Assembly (NCBI GenBank): GCA_015064195.1 | Contig: SVSO01000194.1 | Coordinates: forward strand, 1 to 5,712 | Reading direction: 5' to 3' | Source: Oscillospiraceae bacterium | GTDB lineage: Bacteria > Bacillota_A > Clostridia > Oscillospirales > CAG-272 | Length of the DNA stretch: 5,712 nt | Part shown: positions 1-5,181 of the stretch, one piece after another | How the letters are laid out: the number at the start of each line of letters is the position of its first letter | How positions within the stretch are numbered: position 1 is the first letter of the stretch | The notes under the pieces: model-generated | Seen by the model: the letters and a program-made list of their open reading frames with translations, nothing else | What the model was told of the DNA's origin: nothing | Databases searched by the model: none | Made by a program: the position numbers and the translations under genes

Positions 1-33
1 CTCTTTGCTTAACCTTTTTCTCTCATATTTTTT

Positions 34-60
34 GAGACGCTATTGTCGTCTCTTGTTTTT
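34..60 (+). terminator. Candidate rho-independent terminator, rightward
   Basis: A 6-bp perfect stem (GAGACG at 34-39, CGTCTC at 47-52) with a 7-nt loop is followed directly by TTGTTTTT. This orientation would end a plus-strand transcript arriving from left of the window. Read on the minus strand, the stem is followed by A's, so it would not terminate leftward transcripts. The stem is short, so strength is uncertain. Confidence 0.5.
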
Positions 61-61
61 G

Positions 62-97
62 CGTCCGAATGTTTCTTTTTCTGCTTCGGGCGTTTTT
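62..97 (+). terminator. Second candidate rightward terminator
   Basis: CGTCCGAA (62-69) pairs with TTCGGGCG (85-92) to give an 8-bp stem with one G-U pair, followed by five T's (93-97). The 15-nt loop is long for an intrinsic terminator. It lies right behind the hairpin at 34-52, so the two may act as a tandem terminator for a rightward gene outside the window. Alternatively they are hairpins in the leader of a leftward transcript starting near 165. Confidence 0.42.
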
Positions 98-171
98 CTA
101 TTTGCTTTGTATTGTGCGTGATTGCTCTTGCTTGGGATTTTTGCAATTGCCTATATAAAGCTTAGATAATA

Positions 172-200
172 ATTATACCGCAAAAACTGCATTTTGTCAA
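172..200 (-). promoter_or_regulatory. Perfect-consensus sigma-A promoter, leftward
   Basis: On the minus strand, TTGACA (195-200) is separated by exactly 17 bp from TATAAT (172-177), a full match to the housekeeping consensus. Transcription would start near 165 and run leftward out of the window. No convincing start codon for a gene is visible between 165 and 1, so the transcript would have an untranslated leader of at least about 165 nt. A consensus promoter with a long AT-rich leader would suit a highly expressed gene or a stable-RNA operon to the left, but the product is not visible. Confidence 0.7.
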
Positions 201-208
201 GGGTGCAG
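182..208 (-). terminator. Weak candidate terminator of the araC-type gene
   Basis: On the minus strand, CTGCA (204-208) and TGCAG (187-191) form a 5-bp stem with a 12-nt loop, followed directly by TTTTT (182-186). It begins about 20 nt after the regulator's stop codon, where a terminator is expected. The stem is short, and the element overlaps the -35 box and spacer of the leftward promoter at 172-200, so readthrough into the next leftward unit is plausible. Confidence 0.4.
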
Positions 209-227
209 ATGTGAATATGCCGGGAAT

Positions 228-1070
228 TTACAGAAGTCCGAGCCGCTTGCGGTATTCAACGGGTGATTCACCGGTGAATTTTCGGAAAACGCCGGAAAAA
301 TGGGCGGCTGAGGTAAAGCCGCAAAGCTCCGCCACCTTGATGGCTGATTCATCGGTGGTGGTGAGCAGACGTGCGGCATTCTGTACCCGGACGCTCATGA
401 GATAGCGGTGGAGGGTCATGCCGGTCTGACTGAGCATCAGCTTGTTTACATAGAATTCGTGATAATTCACCTGCGCGGCGATATCACTGTTGGTGAGCGG
501 CTCGGCATAGTGGCCGCGAATATAATCGATGACCTTGGTAACAGTTCCGCTCATGCGGATGCTTCCGGCAGCATGGACGCGGGCAGCGTGGGTAATGATT
601 CGCTTTAAGATGGCGGATGCCGTCTCGCGATACCAGCGCTTTTGCTCCCGCATCTCGTGGGTGAGCTGATCGAGGGAATTTTCGATCTCCTGCATATTCG
701 GCAGGATCAGCAGAGAGGAAAGCGCCGGACAGTCGTCAAAGCTCACCTGTTCCAGAATCAGCGCCGGGTCAAACTCCTCATCGCTGCACGGACGCATCTG
801 GGGAAGATCCGCGTGCGCTTGGATGTAGTCGAAATTCAGAATGGTGGCGCGGAACTCGGACGCCGGTTCGATGCGGTAGCGGATACCGGACGGCCACAGA
901 AGCAGTGTACCGGCAGAAATGTCATACTGCTCGCCGCCGCAGTAAAAAGCCAGCGTGCCGGTGTGCAGAAACAGCAGGCGGCAGTCATAGGCCCACGAAT
1001 CCATGGGGCGGATGACCGTTGTTTCGCCGGTTGCAAAGCGGATGTGGGGGTTGATGTCGGATATGTTCAT
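228..1070 (-). CDS. AraC-family transcriptional regulator
   Basis: A 280-aa DNA-binding regulator, the usual length for AraC/XylS members. Residues about 15-85 look like the AraC-type cupin ligand-binding half, with short beta-strand-like stretches and a turn around GGEQYDISAG (45-54). The C-terminal 105 residues are the two-helix-turn-helix domain: the first HTH lies near 191-212, the second near 243-266 (IKVAELCGFTSAAHFSGVFR), followed by the family ending ESPVEYRKRL (268-277). The ATG at 1070 is preceded by GGGAG (1077-1081) with 6-nt spacing, and a strong promoter lies 50 nt further upstream. It is transcribed divergently from the iron-sulfur operon, so local control of that operon, and autoregulation, is the natural inference. 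The effector cannot be named; many relatives of this shape sense sugars, but the neighbours here do not suggest sugar catabolism. Confidence 0.93.
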   Translation of the reverse strand: MNISDINPHIRFATGETTVIRPMDSWAYDCRLLFLHTGTLAFYCGGEQYDISAGTLLLWPSGIRYRIEPASEFRATILNFDYIQAHADLPQMRPCSDEEFDPALILEQVSFDDCPALSSLLILPNMQEIENSLDQLTHEMREQKRWYRETASAILKRIITHAARVHAAGSIRMSGTVTKVIDYIRGHYAEPLTNSDIAAQVNYHEFYVNKLMLSQTGMTLHRYLMSVRVQNAARLLTTTDESAIKVAELCGFTSAAHFSGVFRKFTGESPVEYRKRLGLL

Positions 1071-1121
1071 GATGCGCTCCCAATAAGTTTTGTTTTTTGC
1101 AAGGATTGATTGGTTTTATGG

Positions 1122-1151
1122 ATTCCATTATAGCATAAAACATGATATAAT
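1122..1151 (+). promoter_or_regulatory. Extended -10 promoter for the iron-sulfur operon
   Basis: TGATATAAT (1143-1151) is a perfect extended -10. No good -35 is present: the best choices (ATTCCA at 1122-1127 with 18 bp, or TTCCAT at 1123-1128 with 17 bp) match only 3 or 2 of 6 positions. A good -10 with a poor -35 is typical of promoters that need an activator, which fits the divergent AraC-type gene. The predicted start is near 1158, only about 7 nt before the likely start codon at 1165. Confidence 0.6.
1127..1151. repeat. 10-bp inverted repeat spanning both -10 boxes
   Basis: ATTATAGCAT (1127-1136) and ATGATATAAT (1142-1151) are inverted copies matching at 9 of 10 positions around a 5-bp spacer. 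Each arm contains one of the two divergent extended -10 boxes. It may simply reflect two similar promoters facing each other, or it may also be a repressor operator. Confidence 0.6.
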
Positions 1152-1155
1152 ACAA
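1127..1155 (-). promoter_or_regulatory. Strong extended -10 promoter for the araC-type gene
   Basis: On the minus strand, TTGTAT (1150-1155, 4 of 6 consensus positions) lies 17 bp from TATAAT (1127-1132), which is preceded by TG one base upstream (TGCTATAAT, an extended -10). The predicted start is near 1120, giving a leader of about 50 nt before the ATG at 1070. It overlaps the rightward promoter almost completely. Confidence 0.75.
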
Positions 1156-1164
1156 GTATATTTT

Positions 1165-2220
1165 ATGAAATGTGAGTTGGTTTTTACGAAATTCAATGTA
1201 GGATACCCCACAAAGCCTCATCCGGAATTCATTGACCGCATCATCGAGCGGCGTTCGGATATCGGCGAGGTGTACTTTGCTTTTGCCGGGTTTGCCAGCG
1301 GACGCGGTCGGCAGGACGGCGGCGAAACGGATGAACTGCCGTGGGAAGCCCATGCACGCCAGCTGGACGATCTCCGCCGCATCTCCGACGCGGGCATTTC
1401 GCTGGATCTTCTGCTCAATGGCAACTGCTACGGCGGCGATTCGCTGGCCAGATCCTTTTTCCTGCGCCTCGGAGATACCGTGGATTGGCTGGCATCCCGC
1501 TATCGCCTGACTGCCGTCACCACTGCCTCGCCCATGATCGCGAAATTTATTCACGACAACTTCGAGGGCATGGATGTGCGCGCATCGGTGAATCTGGGCA
1601 TTGGCACGATCCCGGCCATGGACGCGGTTTCCGGGCTGTTCGACAGCTTCTATTTAAAGCGGGAATACAACCGCAATTTCGCAGAGATCCGCCGGATCAA
1701 AGCATGGTGCGATCAGAACGGCAAGGGCCTGTATATGCTGGCCAACAGCGGCTGTATGAACGAATGTCCCATGCGCACGTTCCACGACAACATCGTGGCG
1801 CATGAGGACGAGATCGCCCGGGCGGACAATGCGTATGTGTACAAATCCCTCTGCCGGAGCTATCTGGAATCGCCGGAGAAGCAGGTGTCCATCGTCCGCG
1901 ACATGAACTATGTCCGGCCGGAGGATCTGCATCTGTACGAGGAATTTTTCCCGTCTGTGAAGCTGGCGACCCGTGTGGCATCCGATCCGGTGCGCACGCT
2001 GGATGCTTATCTGGATGCCCGTTATGTGGGTGCTGTCACCGACCTGCTTGAGCCGGACAACGGCATCTCTCTGCGCCCTGCTATCGTGGACAATTCCCGT
2101 TTCCCCGCCGATTTTGCGGCGCGTGTGGGAAGCTGTGACAAGCAGTGCGAAACGTGCGGCTACTGCGCCGGGGTTTACAAAAATGCCCGCGTGGAGCTTG
2201 ATAAAATCGAATTCATTTAG
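1165..2220 (+). CDS. Putative U32/UbiUV-like iron-sulfur protein
   Basis: A 351-aa, probably soluble protein that I can place only tentatively. It reads as a TIM-barrel-like alternation of short beta strands and helices (for example ISLDLLLNGNCYGG around residue 85, and RASVNLGIGTIP around 140). A conserved-looking block NSGCMNECPMRTFHDN carries Cys197 and Cys201, Cys230 follows, and the C-terminus holds Cys324, Cys328, Cys331 and Cys334 (C-x3-C-x2-C-x2-C). Paired mid-barrel and later cysteines recall the peptidase-U32 family, whose UbiU/UbiV members bind a 4Fe-4S cluster and serve oxygen-independent hydroxylation; the match is from pattern memory only. The start at 1165 is chosen because the lower-quality upstream extension (TTG at 1090) runs through the promoters; no Shine-Dalgarno precedes 1165, and TTG at 1177 is an alternative. 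It is the first gene of the operon, 14 nt before the next. Confidence 0.55.
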   Translation: MKCELVFTKFNVGYPTKPHPEFIDRIIERRSDIGEVYFAFAGFASGRGRQDGGETDELPWEAHARQLDDLRRISDAGISLDLLLNGNCYGGDSLARSFFLRLGDTVDWLASRYRLTAVTTASPMIAKFIHDNFEGMDVRASVNLGIGTIPAMDAVSGLFDSFYLKREYNRNFAEIRRIKAWCDQNGKGLYMLANSGCMNECPMRTFHDNIVAHEDEIARADNAYVYKSLCRSYLESPEKQVSIVRDMNYVRPEDLHLYEEFFPSVKLATRVASDPVRTLDAYLDARYVGAVTDLLEPDNGISLRPAIVDNSRFPADFAARVGSCDKQCETCGYCAGVYKNARVELDKIEFI

Positions 2221-2234
2221 AAAGGAAAAATTCT

Positions 2235-3317
2235 ATGCTGACCAGTCAAATGATCAAAGAAGCGGCAAAGCGTGCAGGCGCGGATGCCTGCGGCATTGCC
2301 CCCATTTCCCGCATGGACACGGCCCCGGATGAAATGAATCCGCGGTTCCTGTTCCCCAAAGCAAAGAGCATGATCGGTTTCGTGTTCCGCATTCCCCGCG
2401 GCGTACAGCGGGGCATCGAGGAGGGCACCCAGTTCTTCCAGTATCCCTCCATGGCATACGGCGGCATCAACGAGATCTTCGCGCCGGCAGTGCTCTATTC
2501 CGTGGGCAAGATCATCGAGGATGCGGGCTATGAAGCCTTCGTCTACCGCAACACCGGCGCACGCGGCTCGGTGTCCGATATGGACGGCTCTCCCGGAAAC
2601 ACGCTTTCTCCTGAGGAGGAGATCGAAGTCCATGAGAATGCAAAAAAAGCGACGGCACATCACAGAAGCGTGCAGTTTACCCGTGCGACCAGAGAGGATA
2701 ATACGCCGCCGGATCTGCAGTTCTCCTTCCGACTGGCCGCGGTTGCCTGCGGACTTGGCGAGATGGGCTATTCCAAGATGCTCCTCACCCCCGAATTCGG
2801 CCCGCTTCAGCGTGTGGCATTCCTGTTCACCGACGCGGAGCTGGAATACGATGAAATGTACAGTGGTGAGCCGCTCTGCAAAAAGTGCATGAAATGCGTG
2901 CGCGAATGTCCCGGCGGCTGCATTCCCCATCCGAACACCGGAAAGGTGGTCAAGGTCAACATCGCGGGCAAGGAATGTGAATGGGGCGACATCGATATGT
3001 GGCGCTGCTATGCGTTCTATACCCATGCCGGACGCTATTACAACCCCTTCGTCCCGAAGGAGGTCTGGGATGCCAATGAAAACGGCAATCTCGACCTGAT
3101 GGAGAAGGACGGCGTTGAGGCAAACGAGAAGGAAATCATGAAGGTCTACAACTCGCTGGCGAAATATTTCCCCAGCTGGGTTGGCTACAATATGGCAAAG
3201 TGCGGCGGATGCATCCGTGCCTGCGTCAGCCGTCTGGAAAAGGGCGACGGATGCATGGCCGGACGGTTCGAGGAGCCGCTTCGTACCCGCACCAAGCCGT
3301 GGAAGCTGGACAGATAG
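2235..3317 (+). CDS. QueG/RdhA-superfamily 4Fe-4S protein, copy 1
   Basis: A 360-aa cytoplasmic iron-sulfur protein with no Tat signal or membrane segment. The N-terminal half (about 1-165) is the poorly conserved substrate/cofactor region. Then come the superfamily signatures CGLGEMG (172-178) and LLTPEFGP (183-190), and a two-cluster ferredoxin region: Cys215, 218, 221, 225-Pro, then Cys258, then Cys323, 326, 330. That gives eight ligands for two 4Fe-4S clusters, but the second motif lacks the usual Pro. Compared with the next two genes it is about 50 residues longer, with an insertion near 107-160 and another at about 229-252 between the clusters (with extra Cys229 and Cys248). That layout is somewhat closer to reductive dehalogenases. 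Relatives with known function use cobalamin; whether this one does is unknown. AAAGGA (2221-2226) supports the start. Confidence 0.82.
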   Translation: MLTSQMIKEAAKRAGADACGIAPISRMDTAPDEMNPRFLFPKAKSMIGFVFRIPRGVQRGIEEGTQFFQYPSMAYGGINEIFAPAVLYSVGKIIEDAGYEAFVYRNTGARGSVSDMDGSPGNTLSPEEEIEVHENAKKATAHHRSVQFTRATREDNTPPDLQFSFRLAAVACGLGEMGYSKMLLTPEFGPLQRVAFLFTDAELEYDEMYSGEPLCKKCMKCVRECPGGCIPHPNTGKVVKVNIAGKECEWGDIDMWRCYAFYTHAGRYYNPFVPKEVWDANENGNLDLMEKDGVEANEKEIMKVYNSLAKYFPSWVGYNMAKCGGCIRACVSRLEKGDGCMAGRFEEPLRTRTKPWKLDR

Positions 3318-3329
3318 GAGGGAATCGGT

Positions 3330-4241
3330 ATGGCTGAACTTACATCGAAAATGATCAAGGATAAAGCGCGTGAGCTTGGTGCGGCGGTCTGCGGCATCGG
3401 CACACTGGAGCTGTTTGAGGGCGAAGATCCCCGGCGCGACCCGAAGATGATCCTGCCCAATGCAAAATGCATCATCGGCTTCGGATTCCCCGTTCCCCGC
3501 GGCATTTATCAGGCCATGGAGCGGGATGTATCCTTCTATACTTACACCAATCTCGGCGTGAAATACAACGACGAGGAGCTGGCGGAGATCTTTCTTCTCA
3601 AAATCGGCGGCATGATCGAGGACGCGGGCTACGATGCCTGCCTCCAGAAATCCGTGCCCAATCTCCGCGTAAAGGGCGACAAATCCACCAATCCCGAGGT
3701 GAAGGACACCTATGAGCTGATCTACGCCGAGCCGGTGGAAGCAGGAAAACCCGCACCGGATGTCATCATCGATTTCGGCAAGGCGGCAAAGGCCTGCGGA
3801 ATCGGCGAGACCGGTATGTCCGGACACGTGCTCAGCCCCAAATACGGCCCGTTCATCCGCTGGTGCTTCATCATCACCGACGCGCCGCTGGAATGCGATG
3901 CACCGCTCAGTGAGCCGGTCTGCGATCACTGCGGCGAATGCATGAAGGCCTGCCCCGGCAATGCCATCGGTGAGGCGGGACTTGATACATGGCAGTGCGC
4001 GGTCTATTACAAGGGCGCGCATCGGTCGAATCCCCTCATGCCGGCAGATTTTCTGGCGGATGATCCGGAGCGGGAGGCTATTCTTTCCGGCGAAAAGCGG
4101 TTCGATGCGGTGTCTGCACGGGCGATCTTCCCGAAGCTGCGGTTCCTTCCCGACACCAACTGGGGATACGCTGCCTGCCTGTGCGGTAAAAAATGCGATA
4201 TTGCGTGCTGGAAGCATCTGAAAGGAGGCGACGCGAAATGA
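3330..4241 (+). CDS. QueG/RdhA-superfamily 4Fe-4S protein, copy 2
   Basis: A 303-aa paralogue of its two neighbours. It starts with an ATG 8 nt after AGGAGG (3316-3321), which overlaps the previous stop codon. Shared landmarks are IIGFGFPVPRG (48-58), CGIGETG (156-162), LSPKYGP (168-174), the first cluster motif Cys198, 201, 204, 208-Pro, Trp221-Gln-Cys223, NPLMP (234-238), and a compact second motif with Cys285, 289 and 293 (C-x3-C-x3-C; Cys283 is extra). Authentic QueG has C-x2-C-x3-CP followed by Trp-Asn at this place, so this is not an epoxyqueuosine reductase orthologue. Its stop overlaps the start of the following gene (ATGA), suggesting coupled translation and matched amounts of the two products. 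The role is most likely electron transfer or reduction of a small molecule; the substrate is unknown. Confidence 0.82.
   Translation: MAELTSKMIKDKARELGAAVCGIGTLELFEGEDPRRDPKMILPNAKCIIGFGFPVPRGIYQAMERDVSFYTYTNLGVKYNDEELAEIFLLKIGGMIEDAGYDACLQKSVPNLRVKGDKSTNPEVKDTYELIYAEPVEAGKPAPDVIIDFGKAAKACGIGETGMSGHVLSPKYGPFIRWCFIITDAPLECDAPLSEPVCDHCGECMKACPGNAIGEAGLDTWQCAVYYKGAHRSNPLMPADFLADDPEREAILSGEKRFDAVSARAIFPKLRFLPDTNWGYAACLCGKKCDIACWKHLKGGDAK
4221..4228 (+). promoter_or_regulatory. Ribosome binding site that fixes the start at 4238
   Basis: AAAGGAGG lies 9 nt before the ATG at 4238, inside the end of the preceding gene. It supports 4238 over an in-frame ATG at 4193, which would add 15 residues with no family resemblance and has no such site. 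Confidence 0.8.
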
Positions 4242-5179
4242 GAGAGCGCATCATTAAGCTGGCAAAAGAAACGGAGGCTGACCTTGTCGGTTTTGCACCC
4301 GCGTCGAGATTTTCTCCGGATGACGCGATTTTCAAGCTGCTGCCGGAGGTAAAAACGGTCATCGGCTTCGGATTCCGTGTACTGCGCGGCTGCTATCGCG
4401 GCGTGGAGGAAGGTTCCACCTATTATCAGTACACCACCATGGGCGTGGAAAACATGGAAGAAACCATTATGCCCATGACCCTCATGCGTGTGTCGGCACT
4501 CATCGAGGAGGAGGGCTTCATCGCACTCCCTCAGCGCCGTCATCAGCAGATCATGGCGGAGGAAAATGACACCAATCCCGAGGTGTTCCATAACGCCATC
4601 TATCGCGGCGTCGTCGGCGAATGTCAGATGAATTTCGAGGATGCGGCGGTGAAATGCGGCCTCGGTGAGCGGGGACTTCACGGCGCACTGCTGACGGATG
4701 AATTCGGCCCCTTCGTGCGCTATGTGTTCATCCTCACCGACGCGGAGCTGGACGCAACGCCCATGTATGAGCCGCATCTGTGCGATGGCTGCGGCGAATG
4801 CGTGAAGGCCTGCCCCGGCAAAGCCATCGACAAAAACGGCATCATCGACAAATGGCGCTGTGCCGTTTATTATGCCGGCGCGAACGGCACGAAGAATCCC
4901 TTCATGCCGCCCCATGCCTATCAGGAGTTTGAAGACCGCATCGACATCATTGCCGGTGAAGCGGGGATCACGCCGGAAAAGGCGCGCAAGATCCTCGAAG
5001 TCACCCGTTTCTACCCAGGCGCAAAGCATTCCTACATTGCGTCTATCTGCGGACGTGCCTGCGACGTGGCGTGCTATGTGCATCTGGAGGAAAAGGGCGT
5101 GCTGACCCGCAAATTCAAGGAGAAATTCCGCGACCGCGAGCCGTGGAAGTTTGACATCGGGGACTTTGAGGAGAAATAG
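4238..5179 (+). CDS. QueG/RdhA-superfamily 4Fe-4S protein, copy 3
   Basis: A 313-aa protein, the closest relative of the gene just before it, which it overlaps by 4 nt. Landmarks in order are VIGFGFRVLRG (41-51), CGLGERG (140-146), LLTDEFGP (151-158; Asp replaces the Pro seen in copy 1), the first cluster Cys182, 185, 188, 192-Pro, Trp206-Arg-Cys208, NPFMP (220-224), and the second cluster Cys271, 275, 279. Between residues 182 and 279 there are exactly eight cysteines, enough for two 4Fe-4S clusters. The tail REPWKFD (300-306) resembles the end of copy 1 (KPWKLD), whereas copy 2 ends about 18 residues earlier. No signal peptide is seen. It probably works with copies 1 and 2 as subunits or sequential enzymes. 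The second motif lacks the CPWN signature of QueG. Confidence 0.82.
   Translation: MRERIIKLAKETEADLVGFAPASRFSPDDAIFKLLPEVKTVIGFGFRVLRGCYRGVEEGSTYYQYTTMGVENMEETIMPMTLMRVSALIEEEGFIALPQRRHQQIMAEENDTNPEVFHNAIYRGVVGECQMNFEDAAVKCGLGERGLHGALLTDEFGPFVRYVFILTDAELDATPMYEPHLCDGCGECVKACPGKAIDKNGIIDKWRCAVYYAGANGTKNPFMPPHAYQEFEDRIDIIAGEAGITPEKARKILEVTRFYPGAKHSYIASICGRACDVACYVHLEEKGVLTRKFKEKFRDREPWKFDIGDFEEK
5168..5173 (+). promoter_or_regulatory. Ribosome binding site supporting a GTG start at 5182
   Basis: GAGGAG, inside the last codons of the preceding gene, sits 8 nt upstream of GTG at 5182. It supports that GTG, two bases after the previous stop, as the start of the serine hydrolase gene. Confidence 0.7.
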
Positions 5180-5181
5180 TC

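Noticed and set aside
1103..1124. GGATT direct repeat 17 bp apart as an AraC operator
   Set aside because: Five bases are too short in an AT-rich region to be meaningful, and there is no longer matching half-site.
985..1554. Minus-strand frame of 189 codons across the divergent promoter region
   Set aside because: It overlaps the AraC-type start, the promoters and the first operon gene, and shows no protein-like composition.
2134..2166. Radical-SAM CxxxCxxC motif at the C-terminus of the first operon gene
   Set aside because: The spacing matches (Cys324, 328, 331), but a fourth Cys follows and the motif sits at the C-terminal end, not before the barrel as in radical-SAM enzymes.
2217..4217. 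A 666-codon open frame on the minus strand across the Fe-S genes
   Set aside because: It lies opposite two genes with clear family motifs, has no recognisable domain, and is the kind of antisense frame that codon bias in GC-rich genes creates. The same applies to 4007-5083 (minus).
3330..5179. Calling the paralogues epoxyqueuosine reductase (queG)
   Set aside because: They share the superfamily core but lack the second C-x2-C-x3-CP-Trp-Asn motif of QueG, and three tandem copies do not fit a single tRNA modification step.
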